64,000 bases of DNA from Mycolicibacterium alvei (GCF_010727325.1 NZ_AP022565.1:1240001-1304000); one strand, 5' to 3'. Shown: positions 34,399 to 44,347, counted from the first letter of the stretch. Translations and numbers: made by a program. Notes: a model not told the origin generated them from the sequence alone.

Positions 34399-35694
34399 TC
34401 AGTCCTGGCGAGGCTGATAGACATCGGGCACACCATCATGGTCGGCATCGAGGGTCTCCCACTGGTGAATCCGGCGGTATGCGGCATTGCGCGACACCAG
34501 AACCACCGACGCCAGCAGCCCCGCCACCACCGATCCGGTGACCACCGCGATCTTGACGTCATCGGTGGCAACGCTGCCGGGTCCGAAAGCCAGCTCGCCG
34601 ATGAGCAGCGACACCGTGAAGCCGATCCCGGCCAGCATTGCGACGCCGAGCACATCCCGCCACGCAAGGTCCTCATCGAGGCTGGCGTGGGTGAAGCGGG
34701 CCAACAGATACGTCGTGCCCAGCACGCCGATGGGCTTGCCGAGCACCAGCCCGGCGATCACCCCGATCGTCACGGGGTGCGACAGGGCGTCGGCGAAGCC
34801 CGACCACCCGCCGACCGTCACCCCCGCGGCGAAGAACGCGAACACGGGCACGGCGAACCCTGCCGAGAGCGGCCGTACGAGATGTTCGAAGTGTTTGGCC
34901 GAAGCGTGGCGACCCAGCACCGGCACGGTGAACCCGAGCACCACCCCGGCCACCGTGGCGTGCACGCCACTGGCATGGACCAGCGCCCAGGCCACGATCG
35001 CCGGCGGCATCAGGATCCACCACTGGCGCGCACCCCGCTGCACCGCGAACGCATACAACGCGATCGGGATCAGCGCCCCCGCCAACGGACCCAGCGCTAC
35101 GTCATCGGTGTAGAAGACCGCGATGACGACGATCGCCAGCAGATCGTCGACGACCGCCAACGTCAGCAGGAAGATCCGCAGCGCTGCGGGCAGATGGGTG
35201 GACACCACGGCCAGCACGGCCAGCGCGAAGGCGATATCCGTGGCAATCGGCACCGCCCACCCGTCGATGGTCTCCGGATGGCCCGAGAACAGGTTGATCC
35301 CGACGAAGATCGCCGCAGGCACCGCCATGCCGCCGACGGCAGCCGCGATGGGCAGCGCGGCGCGGGCCGGATCCCGCAGATCACCGGCGACGAACTCGCG
35401 TTTGAGCTCCACGCCGACGACGAAGAAGAAGACCGCCAACAGGCCGTCGGCGGCCCAGGCCGACAGGCTCAGGTCGAGGTGCAGGGACTGCGGACCGACG
35501 ACGAATTCCGACAGTCGGTGATAGCCACTCGACCACGGTGAATTCGCCCACACCAGCGCCGCGCCCGCGGCCGCCAGCAGCAACGCCCCACCCGTCGTCT
35601 CGGTGCGCAGTAGGTCCGAGACCCGCTGCCATTCCGGCCACGATCCCCGCGCCAGCAGGCGGCGCCGGTTATCGGGCTCACGACGGTCACGCAT
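34399..35694 (-). CDS. nhaA: Na+/H+ antiporter NhaA
   Basis: This protein of about 431 residues has 12 transmembrane segments and the NhaA hallmarks: [28 protein letters not shown] and the ion-binding Asp pair [14 protein letters not shown]. It exchanges cytosolic Na+ for external H+. The ATG at 35694 follows AGGAG by 8 nt. The C-terminus ends in [11 protein letters not shown], which looks like a calcium-binding DxDxDG loop and is outside the transport core. Confidence 0.95.
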   Translation of the reverse strand: MRDRREPDNRRRLLARGSWPEWQRVSDLLRTETTGGALLLAAAGAALVWANSPWSSGYHRLSEFVVGPQSLHLDLSLSAWAADGLLAVFFFVVGVELKREFVAGDLRDPARAALPIAAAVGGMAVPAAIFVGINLFSGHPETIDGWAVPIATDIAFALAVLAVVSTHLPAALRIFLLTLAVVDDLLAIVVIAVFYTDDVALGPLAGALIPIALYAFAVQRGARQWWILMPPAIVAWALVHASGVHATVAGVVLGFTVPVLGRHASAKHFEHLVRPLSAGFAVPVFAFFAAGVTVGGWSGFADALSHPVTIGVIAGLVLGKPIGVLGTTYLLARFTHASLDEDLAWRDVLGVAMLAGIGFTVSLLIGELAFGPGSVATDDVKIAVVTGSVVAGLLASVVLVSRNAAYRRIHQWETLDADHDGVPDVYQPRQD

Positions 35695-35856
35695 TCGGTC
35701 TCCTGAAGTCAGCATGGGATGCACGCCGACCAGACTTCCCGGCACACCTGCGGTTCACGCTAACAGGCCGGGCCCACCGGCAACCGTCGGCAAAGACCGT
35801 GGCAGCACGTCAAACCGGCGGCAAGAACCCCACGGTCGTGATTACGTAAGGTGTAG

Positions 35857-36966
35857 ATGCAGTCGATCACTCCGGGGTGCGGGTTGAATCCATTCGATCA
35901 CTATTACGCGCGTACCGCCCTGCTGGCTGCGCAGGGCAAGCGCACCCAGATGCAGCGGCTCATCGGGGTCACCATCATCGGACTCAGCCTGGTCCCCCTG
36001 CTGGTGCTGGTCAGCCCGAAGGGTCCGCACGGCGGCCTCCAGTACGTGGCTGTGGCGGTCGGTATCGGCGGACTCACCCTGGCCCAGTGGTGGTGGCGGC
36101 GGCAGTGGCCCAGCCGCACCCAGTCATGGACCGTCGTGTCCCTCGGTACGGCCTGTATCGGCGCCACCTGCATCCTGCTGGTGGACCCGGTCGTCGGCCT
36201 CATGGGTTCCAGTTCGTTGAGCCTGGTCGCCGCCTATACGGCGTTCCTGCACAGCCGCCGGGTGCTGCATCTGATCTGGGTCGCCTCCGGCGCGATCGTG
36301 GTCTTTCTGGGCGTACGGGTGGCGCTGACGGACGTCTGGCTGGGTGTGGCGGGCACGCTCGTCGCCTTGCTGGTGATCCTGAGCACCTCGGCGTTGTGCC
36401 GGATCGCCGTCGAGTTGATCGAACCCGACCGCCTCCAGCACCCGGGCGAGATCGACCCGCTGACCGGTCTGCTCAACCGCGGGGCATTCGACATGCACAC
36501 CGCCACGATGCTCGGGTCGCACAGCCGCCACGACGACCAGTACCTGGTGGTCGTGGCCGTGGGCATCGACGACATGGCGCTGCTCGGCGACATGGACGGC
36601 AACCACAGCACGTTGCACGCCCGCATCGCCGTCGCACAGGCGATCCGCGAGACCGTGCGCCACAAGGTTCCGCTGGCCCACGTGTCCGACAGCGAGTTCC
36701 TGATCGCCGACGTGTTCAAGACCAACGATCCCTCACCGCTGGTCAACCGGATCCGGATGGCCCTGACCACCACGCCCATGCGCCTCACGGCCAGCATCGG
36801 CACGGCCTGCAGCCAGTTGCGTCCGCTGACCGAACTGCCCACCCCGCAGGTCGTCGACGCCCTGGTGGCGCTGGCCGGCACCGCGATGAACCAGTCGAAG
36901 GCACAGGGCGGAAACCGCGCCACCTACGCCCACTTCCCCACCCCGACGATGGACCCCGACGCTTAG
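35857..36966 (+). CDS. Membrane protein with degenerate GGDEF domain
   Basis: This 369-residue protein has about six N-terminal membrane helices (35-185). A cytosolic GGDEF-family domain begins at DPLTGLLNRGAFD (about 200). The catalytic signature GG(D/E)EF is replaced by SDSEF (277-281), so the first two Gly are missing and diguanylate cyclase activity is unlikely. It may bind GTP or act as a signalling scaffold. It has AAGGTG just before its ATG and stands alone between nhaA and the RNA methyltransferase gene. Confidence 0.85.
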   Translation: MQSITPGCGLNPFDHYYARTALLAAQGKRTQMQRLIGVTIIGLSLVPLLVLVSPKGPHGGLQYVAVAVGIGGLTLAQWWWRRQWPSRTQSWTVVSLGTACIGATCILLVDPVVGLMGSSSLSLVAAYTAFLHSRRVLHLIWVASGAIVVFLGVRVALTDVWLGVAGTLVALLVILSTSALCRIAVELIEPDRLQHPGEIDPLTGLLNRGAFDMHTATMLGSHSRHDDQYLVVVAVGIDDMALLGDMDGNHSTLHARIAVAQAIRETVRHKVPLAHVSDSEFLIADVFKTNDPSPLVNRIRMALTTTPMRLTASIGTACSQLRPLTELPTPQVVDALVALAGTAMNQSKAQGGNRATYAHFPTPTMDPDA

Positions 36967-36991
36967 GAGTGAGCCACGCTCGTCCATAGGC

Positions 36992-38197
36992 TCAGCGCGT
37001 CAGCACCGCGATGCACTCCACGTGGTGGGTGAGCGGGAAGGAATCGAACACCCGCAATTCCTCCACGGCGTAACCGTGCCGCAGATACAGTCCCACGTCA
37101 CGGGCGAATGACGCAGCCTCACAACCGATGTGGATGATCCGCGGCACCTCGGTGGCAGCCAGCGCATCGATCACCTCGCGGCCGGCACCCGTGCGCGGCG
37201 GATCGAGCACCACGACGTCGGCGCGTCCCGACTGCGCGGACAGTGCCCGCCGCACCGAATCGGTGACCACCGAGACCCAGGGCAGGTCGGCCAGTGCGCT
37301 GCGCGCCGCGCGTGCTGCTCCGCGGGATGTGTCGACGGTGAGCACCTGTCCGTCCGGGCCTACTTGTTCGGCCAGGGCGGCGGCGAAAACCCCGGCGCCG
37401 CCGTACAGGTCCCATGCCGTCATGCCCGGCTGCAGCCCGGACCATTCGGCCACCAGCCCGCTGTAGAGGGCCGCCGCGTCGCGGTGGGCCTGCCAGAACG
37501 CCGTCACCGGCAGCATCCACGACCGCCCGCCGATGCGCTGCACAGCCTCGTACTCGCCCTCGACGACGCGCGTGGCATTCTTGCGCCCACCCTTGCGATC
37601 GTTCTTCGGGCCGGACTGCACGACGTGTCTGCGGCCGTCGGAATCCAGCACCACATGCACATGGGCCCCCGGTGTCCACCGCATCCCGGCCAATCCGTCG
37701 GTCAGTTCCGCGGGTAGTTGTCCGCAGCTCAGATCGGTGACCAACTCGGCGCTGTGGTAGCGGTGGAATCCGGCCCGGCCGTCGGACGAGGTGTCCAGCC
37801 GCACCCGCGTACGCCAGCCGCGCACCTCACCGGCACCGACCGCTTCGGCCACCGCAGTCTGCTCATCGCGCCACGTGTATCCGCCCAGCCGGGCCAATTG
37901 GTTGGCCACCACCGAGCCCTTGAGCCGCCGTGCCGCGACCGGCTCGGCGAATGCCAGATCGCAACACCCGGCACCGTCGACGCCGGAGATCGGGCACAGC
38001 GGGTCGATACGGTCCGGGGAAGCCTCGATGACCTCGACAACCTCGGCGTGCCAATACGATCCGCGTTCGTCGAGCACCTTGACCCGTACCGTCTCGCCGG
38101 GCAGGGCATAGCGGACGAACACCACCCGGCCGTCGTGGCGGGCCACGCAACTGCCGCCGTTGGCCGCCGCACCCGTGGTCAGCGTCAGGTCAGTCAC
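36992..38197 (-). CDS. TrmA/RlmD-family RNA (uracil-5-)-methyltransferase (Rv2689c-like)
   Basis: This 401-residue protein has an N-terminal TRAM RNA-binding domain (1-60), a Cys cluster CPISGVDGAGCCDL, a class I SAM domain (AWDLYGGAGVFAAALAEQVG) and the catalytic end DPPRTGAGREVI, then HIGCEAASFARDV. It should make m5U in tRNA or rRNA. The exact site cannot be told from sequence. Its start overlaps the permease stop by 4 nt, so the two genes form a unit. Confidence 0.88.
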   Translation of the reverse strand: MTDLTLTTGAAANGGSCVARHDGRVVFVRYALPGETVRVKVLDERGSYWHAEVVEVIEASPDRIDPLCPISGVDGAGCCDLAFAEPVAARRLKGSVVANQLARLGGYTWRDEQTAVAEAVGAGEVRGWRTRVRLDTSSDGRAGFHRYHSAELVTDLSCGQLPAELTDGLAGMRWTPGAHVHVVLDSDGRRHVVQSGPKNDRKGGRKNATRVVEGEYEAVQRIGGRSWMLPVTAFWQAHRDAAALYSGLVAEWSGLQPGMTAWDLYGGAGVFAAALAEQVGPDGQVLTVDTSRGAARAARSALADLPWVSVVTDSVRRALSAQSGRADVVVLDPPRTGAGREVIDALAATEVPRIIHIGCEAASFARDVGLYLRHGYAVEELRVFDSFPLTHHVECIAVLTR

Positions 38198-40188
38198 TCC
38201 AGGAACCCCCGCCGCGCGTCACCCGGTGTGGCACGAGGCTGCAGCGACTTCAGCCGCTCCGACGAACTCAGTTGCCACGGAACCGATGTCACCATCACGT
38301 TGGGTATGAACAGCAGCCGGCCTTTCAGCCGCAGCGCACTCTGATTGTGCAGCACCTGTTCCCACCAGCGGCCCACCACGTATTCGGGGATGAACACCGT
38401 CACCACCGTGCGCGGAGATTCCTTGGTTACCCGTTTGACGTAATCGAGTACCGGCCGGGTGATTTCGCGGTAAGGCGAGGCGATCACCTTCAACGGCACG
38501 CTGATGTCACTGTCCTCCCACTGGTGCACCAGGGCGCGGGTCTCGGCGTCGTCGACACTGACCGTGATCGCCTCCAGCAGGTCCGGCCTGGTGGCACGGG
38601 CGTAGGCCAGCGCCCGTTTGGTCGGCAGATGCAGCTTCGAAACCAGGATCACGGCGTGATTGCGGCTCGGCAGGACGATGTCGCCCGCTTCCTCGTCCTC
38701 CTTGTCGAGCTCACGGGCCACGGTGTCGTAGTGCCTGCGGATGAGCTTCATGATCACGAAAAGCGCGCCCATCGCCAGGATCGCGATCCACGCACCGGCG
38801 ACGAATTTGGTCACCACCACGACCACCAGCACCGTTCCGGTGGCGGTCAGACCGATCGCGTTGATGACGCGCGAGCGCATCATCTTCCGCCGCACCATCG
38901 GGTCCGTTTCGGTACGCAACAACCGCGTCCAGTGGCGCACCATGCCGATCTGGCTGAGCGTGAACGATACGAACACCCCGACGATGTAGAGCTGGATCAG
39001 CGCGGTCACCTCGGCGCGGAACGCCACCACGAAAGCGATCGCGGCGAAGGCCAGGAACAGGATGCCGTTGGAGAACGCCAGCCGGTCGCCCCGGGTGTGC
39101 AGCTGCCGTGGCAGGTAACGGTCCTGGGCCAGGATGGACCCGAGTACCGGGAACCCGTTGAACGCCGTGTTGGCGGCCAACATCAGGATCAGCGCAGTCA
39201 CCCCGGCGATCAGGAACAGGCCCACCGGAAAGTTGTGGAACACCGCATCGGCGAGCTGGGCGATCAGCGTCTTCTGGTCATAATCCGGGGGTGCCCCGAT
39301 CAGCTGCTCGTGCGGGCGTTCGGCGATCTTCACCCCGGTGGCCTTGGCCAGCACGATGATGCCCATCAGCAGGCTCACCGAGATCACCCCGAGCAGCAGC
39401 AGGGTCGTTGCCGCGTTACGCGACTTCGGCTTCCGGAATGCGGGTACGCCGTTGCTGATCGCCTCGACACCGGTCAACGCGGCCGAGCCCGAGGAGAACG
39501 CCCGGGCCACCAGGAACACCAGCGCGAAACCGAGCACCTCCCCGTGTTCGGGATGCATCTCGAAACCGGCGGACTCCGCCCGAAGTGGGTGGCCCAGAAC
39601 GTAGATCTGGAACAGACCCCACCCCAGCATGATGTACATGCCGATCATGAAGGCGTACGTGGGGATGGCGAACGCCGTGCCCGACTCCCGCAGCCCGCGC
39701 AGATTCATCGAGGCCAGCAGCAGGATCGCCACCACCGCGAACAGCACCTTGTGCTGACCAACGAACGGCACGGCAGAACCGATGTTGGACATCGCCGAGG
39801 ACATCGACACTGCAACGGTCAGCACGTAATCCACCATCAACGCGCTCGCCACGGTCAGCCCCGCCGTCGGCCCGAGGTTCGTGGTGACGACTTCGTAGTC
39901 ACCGCCGCCGGAGGGATACGCGTGCACGTTCTGCCGGTAGCTGGCGATCACGATCAGCATGACGCCGGCCACCGCCAGGCCGATCCAGGGTGTCAGCGAG
40001 TACGCCGTGAGCCCCGCCACCGAGAGCACCAGAAAGACCTCTTCCGGGGCGTAGGCCACCGACGACAACGCGTCGGAGGCGAACACCGGAAGAGCGATCC
40101 GTTTGGGCAGCAGGGTGTGAGACAGCTTGTCACTGCGGAACGGCCGCCCGAGGACCAGACGGCGCGCCGCCGTCGAAAGCTTGGACAC
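38194..40188 (-). CDS. APC-superfamily permease with C-terminal cytosolic domain, probable K+ transporter (Rv2690c-like)
   Basis: This protein of about 664 residues has around 12 membrane helices and the APC signature SDALSSVAYAPEE with AYPSGGGDYEVV. A C-terminal universal-stress-like cytosolic domain (VILVSKLHLPTKRALAYAR) follows. The layout fits KimA-type high-affinity K+ uptake permeases. The divergent ceoB-ceoC genes encode TrkA-like proteins, which supports potassium. TAGTCT lies about 8 nt before the GTG at 40188; a TTG at 40197 would add three residues. Confidence 0.85.
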   Translation of the reverse strand: MSKLSTAARRLVLGRPFRSDKLSHTLLPKRIALPVFASDALSSVAYAPEEVFLVLSVAGLTAYSLTPWIGLAVAGVMLIVIASYRQNVHAYPSGGGDYEVVTTNLGPTAGLTVASALMVDYVLTVAVSMSSAMSNIGSAVPFVGQHKVLFAVVAILLLASMNLRGLRESGTAFAIPTYAFMIGMYIMLGWGLFQIYVLGHPLRAESAGFEMHPEHGEVLGFALVFLVARAFSSGSAALTGVEAISNGVPAFRKPKSRNAATTLLLLGVISVSLLMGIIVLAKATGVKIAERPHEQLIGAPPDYDQKTLIAQLADAVFHNFPVGLFLIAGVTALILMLAANTAFNGFPVLGSILAQDRYLPRQLHTRGDRLAFSNGILFLAFAAIAFVVAFRAEVTALIQLYIVGVFVSFTLSQIGMVRHWTRLLRTETDPMVRRKMMRSRVINAIGLTATGTVLVVVVVTKFVAGAWIAILAMGALFVIMKLIRRHYDTVARELDKEDEEAGDIVLPSRNHAVILVSKLHLPTKRALAYARATRPDLLEAITVSVDDAETRALVHQWEDSDISVPLKVIASPYREITRPVLDYVKRVTKESPRTVVTVFIPEYVVGRWWEQVLHNQSALRLKGRLLFIPNVMVTSVPWQLSSSERLKSLQPRATPGDARRGFLE

Positions 40189-40295
40189 GAGAGCCAAGAC
40201 TAAGCCCGAAGGGGAATAGTCGTGACAAAGCTGTAGCGTTCGAGTCCAACGGATAATCGCAACAGCGCTCCGCTGCCACCGGAAAGGACCGTCGG

Positions 40296-40970
40296 GTGCG
40301 TGTAGTCGTCATGGGGTGCGGCCGGGTCGGCGCATCCCTCGCAGACAGCCTGGCCCACATCGGCCACGAGGTCGCGGTCATCGACCGCGACAGCACCGCG
40401 TTCCACCGGCTCTCGCCCGACTTCGCCGGTGAACGTGTGCTGGGCATGGGCTTCGATCGCGATGTGCTGCTGCGTGCCGGCATCGAGGAGGCCGGTGCGT
40501 TCGCCGCGGTGTCCTCCGGTGACAACTCCAACATCATCTCGGCCCGGGTGGCCCGCGAGACATTCGGCGTCGAGCGCGTGGTCGCGCGTATCTACGACGC
40601 CAAGCGCGCCGCGGTCTACGAGCGGCTGGGCATCCCGACCGTGGCCACTGTGCCGTGGACCACCGATCGTCTGCTCAACGTGCTGACCAAGGAAACCGAG
40701 ACCACCAAGTGGCGGGATCCGTCCGGGAACGTGGGCGTGGCCGAACTTCCGCTGCACCAGGATTGGGCCGGGCACCTGGTCACCGACCTGGAAGCGGCCA
40801 CCGGCGGCCGGGTGGCGTTCATGATCCGGTTCGGCAGCGGCTACCTGCCCGAGCCCAAGACCGTGATCCAAGCCGGCGATCAGGTGTACATCGCGGCGGT
40901 ATCAGGTCACATCGCCGAGGCGTTGGCGATCGCGGCACTGCCACCGAGTGACGACCTGGAGTCCCACTGA
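40296..40970 (+). CDS. ceoB: TrkA-type K+ uptake regulatory protein CeoB
   Basis: This 224-residue protein has an RCK/TrkA-N Rossmann domain (VVVMGCGRVGASLADSL, then VIDRDSTAFHRL) that binds NAD(H) or nucleotides. A TrkA-C domain follows (about 145-215). It gates K+ transport at the membrane. The GTG start is preceded by GGAAAGG. The next gene starts inside its stop codon, so the pair is one operon. M. tuberculosis ceoB/ceoC are the homologues. Confidence 0.9.
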   Translation: MRVVVMGCGRVGASLADSLAHIGHEVAVIDRDSTAFHRLSPDFAGERVLGMGFDRDVLLRAGIEEAGAFAAVSSGDNSNIISARVARETFGVERVVARIYDAKRAAVYERLGIPTVATVPWTTDRLLNVLTKETETTKWRDPSGNVGVAELPLHQDWAGHLVTDLEAATGGRVAFMIRFGSGYLPEPKTVIQAGDQVYIAAVSGHIAEALAIAALPPSDDLESH

Positions 40971-41638
40971 TGAAAGTTGCGATCGCCGGGGCCGGCGCCG
41001 TGGGCCGCTCCATAGCCCGCGAATTGCTCGAGAACAACCACGATGTGACGCTGCTGGAGCGCAACCCCGGCCACATCGACGCCGACGCCATTCCGGCCGC
41101 ACACTGGCGGCTGGGCGATGCCTGTGAGCTCAGCGTGATGGAGTCGATCAAGCTCGAAGAATTCGATGTGGTGATCGCGGCGACCGGTGACGACAAGGTC
41201 AACGTCGTGGTCAGCCTGCTGGCCAAGACCGAATTCACGGTTCCACGCGTGGTGGCCCGCGTCAACGATCCCCGCAACGAGTGGCTGTTCGACGAGAACT
41301 GGGGTGTGGATGTGGCGGTGTCGACGCCGCGCATGCTGGCCTCGCTCGTCGAGGAGGCCGTCGCGGTCGGCGATCTGGTGCGCCTGATGGAGTTCCGCAA
41401 GGGACAGGCCAACCTGGTCGAGATCACCCTGCCCGACGACACCCCGTGGGGCGGCAAGCCCGTCAAGCGGCTCGAGCTGCCCCGGGACACCGCACTGGTG
41501 ACGATCCTGCGCGGAGCCAGGGTGATCGTGCCCGAATCCGATGACCCGCTTGAGGGTGGAGACGAATTGTTGTTCGTCGCCGTCACCGAGTCCGAGGACG
41601 AACTGCGCGAGCTGCTGCTGCGCCCGGCGCCACGCTGA
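40970..41638 (+). CDS. ceoC: TrkA-type K+ uptake regulatory protein CeoC
   Basis: This 222-residue paralogue of CeoB has the same TrkA-N (VAIAGAGAVGRSIARELLENNHDVTLLERN) and TrkA-C parts. Start and CeoB stop overlap by 1 nt (TGATG). The two proteins probably form a hetero-complex that regulates the divergent permease or another K+ channel. Confidence 0.9.
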   Translation: MKVAIAGAGAVGRSIARELLENNHDVTLLERNPGHIDADAIPAAHWRLGDACELSVMESIKLEEFDVVIAATGDDKVNVVVSLLAKTEFTVPRVVARVNDPRNEWLFDENWGVDVAVSTPRMLASLVEEAVAVGDLVRLMEFRKGQANLVEITLPDDTPWGGKPVKRLELPRDTALVTILRGARVIVPESDDPLEGGDELLFVAVTESEDELRELLLRPAPR

Positions 41639-41645
41639 TGACGGC

Positions 41646-42329
41646 TCAGTGCGCCGCGGCCGCATCCTGAGCGTGCATCGCGCGTTGTGCAGAGCGGATG
41701 GCCAGATAGGTCACCAAGGCGGCCACGGCCGACAACGGGTACCCCATGGCGATGCGGGCGACGCCGAGCCAGCCGGTCTCGTCGGCGTCGTAGAGATACT
41801 TCTGGACGACGAACTTGGACGCGAACACCGCTACCCAGGTGAGCGTGGCGACATCGAAGGCCAGCACCGCCCGGCGCACGCTGCGCCAGTCGCGGTCGTG
41901 TGAATTCACCCAACCCCAGACGTAGCCGACCACCGGACGCCGGATGATCACCGATACCCCGAACAGCACGGCGTACACCAGTGAGCTCCAGATACCAAGC
42001 AGGAAATAGCCTTTCGACTCGCCCATCAGATAGGCGATCAGGGCACTGACACCCACGGCGAAGAATCCCGACACCGCGGGCTGAACGGATTCACGGCGGA
42101 TCAACCGCCAGATCAGGATCAGGGTCGCGACGCCGAGTGCGGCGGAGATCGCCGGCATCAGCCCGAACGTCGTGGACACCGGGACGAAGACCACCACCGG
42201 CAGCGACGAATAGATCAGGCCGCTGACGCCGCCCATCTGGTCCAGCACTGCACGTCCGCCACCATGGGAAGGGGGCGGCGCCGGATCACTGTCGGGCTGC
42301 GCGGGCGCGTTGTTGTCGGCCTGACTCAC
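41646..42329 (-). CDS. DUF3159 membrane protein (Rv2693c-like)
   Basis: This 227-residue protein has a Pro-rich cytosolic start followed by six or so hydrophobic helices. It fits DUF3159, an actinobacterial membrane family related by topology to intracellular septation proteins. Conserved-looking parts are DQMGGVSGLIYSSLPVVVF, RRPVVGYVWGWVNSHDRDWR and ASKFVVQKYLYDADETGWL. The function is unknown. Its GTG overlaps the OB-fold gene stop (GTGA). Confidence 0.83.
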   Translation of the reverse strand: MSQADNNAPAQPDSDPAPPPSHGGGRAVLDQMGGVSGLIYSSLPVVVFVPVSTTFGLMPAISAALGVATLILIWRLIRRESVQPAVSGFFAVGVSALIAYLMGESKGYFLLGIWSSLVYAVLFGVSVIIRRPVVGYVWGWVNSHDRDWRSVRRAVLAFDVATLTWVAVFASKFVVQKYLYDADETGWLGVARIAMGYPLSAVAALVTYLAIRSAQRAMHAQDAAAAH

Positions 42330-42697
42330 TTCTGAATTTCGTACCGGGGGTTGTAAATCGCTTTGGCGCCGTTCTCCAACTTGCCCACCCGGCCGTGCAC
42401 CCTCAGCGTGCACCCGGATTCGATACCCGGAATACGGCGCTGCCCCAGCCACACCAACAACACCGTGTCCGTACCGTCGAACAACTCGGCTTTGATGCCG
42501 CCGGAACACCCCTTGCCGTTACATTCCACGCTGCGCAGGGTGCCCACCATCGTCACTTCTTGGCCGCGCCGGGCGTCGATCGCCTTCAGGGCGCCGGTAT
42601 TGGCGGCGTCATCGCTGAGCTCTTCTACATCAAGCTGTTCGGGGTCTTCTGTCAGGCGTCGCGTAAGTCGGCGCAGATACCCTTCGGCCGTAGCCAT
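42326..42697 (-). CDS. OB-fold nucleic acid-binding protein (Rv2694c-like)
   Basis: This 123-residue protein has an OB-fold half (VTMVGTLRSVECNGKGCSGG, then TVLLVWLGQRRIPGIESGCTLRVHGRVG) like the tRNA-anticodon or RecG-type OB domains. The ATG at 42697 follows AGGAGAGG. The frame extends upstream without a binding site. It is the first gene of a unit with the DUF3159 gene. Its ligand is unknown. Confidence 0.82.
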   Translation of the reverse strand: MATAEGYLRRLTRRLTEDPEQLDVEELSDDAANTGALKAIDARRGQEVTMVGTLRSVECNGKGCSGGIKAELFDGTDTVLLVWLGQRRIPGIESGCTLRVHGRVGKLENGAKAIYNPRYEIQK

Positions 42698-42831
42698 GGC
42701 CTCTCCTGACCTTCTGCGGATCCACTGTGAATCCGCCCAACCAACGCCACCGTAGACCTCTTGTTCACCGAATGCCACGTGGGGTGCGGGTCGGCACGCC
42801 GACGATTTGACGGGGCAGGCACGATCGTGTG

Positions 42832-43551
42832 ATGAGCGTCATTCTGCGCGGCGTCCCAACCGTTCTCCTGCCCGGCACCGGGTCCGACGACAACTACGTC
42901 TACCGGGCTTTTTCCGAAGCCTTGCATGATGCAGGCGCGCTGGTGGTGACGCCGGCACCGACCCCGGACCGGCTCATCGAGGGCTATCTGCAGGCACTGG
43001 ACGACGCCGCCCGGTCGGGCCCCATCGCGGTCGGCGGGGTGTCCATCGGCGCCGTCGTCGCAGCACGGTGGGCGTTGGACCATCCCGGCCGGGCCGTGGC
43101 GGTACTGGCCGCCCTGCCGCCCTGGACGGGCAGCTCCCAGCATGCTCCCGCCGCGCTGTTGGCCCGCCAGTCGGCGGATCTGCTGCGCCGGGACGGACTG
43201 GCGGCCACGGTGGCGCAGATGCGGGCCTCCAGCCCGCCGTGGCTGGCCGACGAACTGGCCCGTTCCTGGGTGTGCCAGTGGCCCACCCTGCCCGACGCGA
43301 TGGAGGAAGCGGCCGGGTACCGCGCACCCGGCAGCGACGAACTCGAACAACTTCGGGTGCCGATGGGCGTCGCGGTGGCAACCGACGATCCCGTGCATCC
43401 GGCCGAGGTCGGCTACGAGTGGGTGGCGGCCGCACCGCAGGCCGCACTGCGCTCGGTCACGCTCGAACAGATGGGGCGCGACACCGGCGTCCTGGGGGCG
43501 GCATGCGTGGCAGCGCTGCAGGAGGCCGCCAGCGATACGGTCGCGACCTGA
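42832..43551 (+). CDS. Alpha/beta-hydrolase-like protein (Rv2695-like)
   Basis: This 239-residue protein starts with an oxyanion-type stretch VLLPGTGSDDNYVYRAF and has the nucleophile elbow GGVSIGA (Ser). A late His was not identified with confidence. It is likely a cytosolic esterase-like protein of unknown substrate. A GTG immediately upstream of the ATG is an alternative start. It stands alone, convergent with the DUF3710 gene. Confidence 0.75.
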   Translation: MSVILRGVPTVLLPGTGSDDNYVYRAFSEALHDAGALVVTPAPTPDRLIEGYLQALDDAARSGPIAVGGVSIGAVVAARWALDHPGRAVAVLAALPPWTGSSQHAPAALLARQSADLLRRDGLAATVAQMRASSPPWLADELARSWVCQWPTLPDAMEEAAGYRAPGSDELEQLRVPMGVAVATDDPVHPAEVGYEWVAAAPQAALRSVTLEQMGRDTGVLGAACVAALQEAASDTVAT

Positions 43552-43564
43552 GGTACCGCTGGCC

Positions 43565-44347
43565 TTAGCCCCCGGTGATGGTGCGCAGCTGCTGCATCGC
43601 CGAACCCTGCACACTGCGCCGTGCCACCGGCTCGGCCGGCGGCTGGTCCTGCGGCTGGTCCGGTGCCGCGGCGGCGACCTGCTGGGCAGCCTGCTGCATC
43701 GCGGCCTGTTGCGCCGCGGCGCGAAGTTGGGCGGCCATCGGCTCGGGTAACTCCACCTGCAGCGGTGTGCGCACCGGCAGCGGAGTCTCCCCGCGACGAA
43801 TCACGGTGTCGGCCAGTGCGGTCCGCGCCTCGTCGGCCAGCGCATCGATGGTTTCCGGAGCGCCATTGACCACACACCGCACCATCCAGCGGTAGCCGTC
43901 GATACCGATGAAGCGCACCACGCCGCCATTACCCGCGCCGACCACCTCGCGACCCCACGGTCCGTCCTGGATGGCCACCGAGCTGGCGTCCTTGCGCAGC
44001 GAATCGGCGAGCTCACCGGCCACCTCACGCCACAGGCCCGCACTCTTGGGCGCGGCGTAGGCGGCGACGGTGAACCGCCCGTTGGGGGTCACCACCCACA
44101 CTGCGCTCGGGGCCCCGGCCTCGTTGAGCTCAACCTGCACCTGGCCGCCGTCGGGCATCGGAATCAACACCGAGCCGAGGTCGAGCCGACCCTGCACCGC
44201 GACGGCGGGGTCGTCGAAGTCCTCGACGTCGAACGGGCCCCGGTCGTCGGCAGCCGCATCTACCGGCGCCGACTGCTCAACCCGCTCGTCGTCGTTCTGG
44301 CCAGCCGTGTCATCAGCTGCATCGTTCTTGCGTTTTCCGAATGCCAT
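43565..44347 (-). CDS. DUF3710 protein (Rv2696c-like)
   Basis: This 260-residue protein has an acidic N-terminal tail, a central DUF3710 domain (RGPFDVEDFDDPAVAVQGRL, PWGREVVGAGNGGVVRFIGI, then DGYRWMVRCVVNG) and a Gln/Ala-rich C-terminal helix. The function is unknown. The ATG overlaps the dut stop (TGATG), so translation is coupled to dUTPase. Confidence 0.85.
   Translation of the reverse strand: MAFGKRKNDAADDTAGQNDDERVEQSAPVDAAADDRGPFDVEDFDDPAVAVQGRLDLGSVLIPMPDGGQVQVELNEAGAPSAVWVVTPNGRFTVAAYAAPKSAGLWREVAGELADSLRKDASSVAIQDGPWGREVVGAGNGGVVRFIGIDGYRWMVRCVVNGAPETIDALADEARTALADTVIRRGETPLPVRTPLQVELPEPMAAQLRAAAQQAAMQQAAQQVAAAAPDQPQDQPPAEPVARRSVQGSAMQQLRTITGG

Noticed and set aside
38272..40203. 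643-codon open frame opposite the APC permease
   Set aside because: It is a shadow of the membrane protein, rich in His, Gln and Arg, without recognisable motifs.
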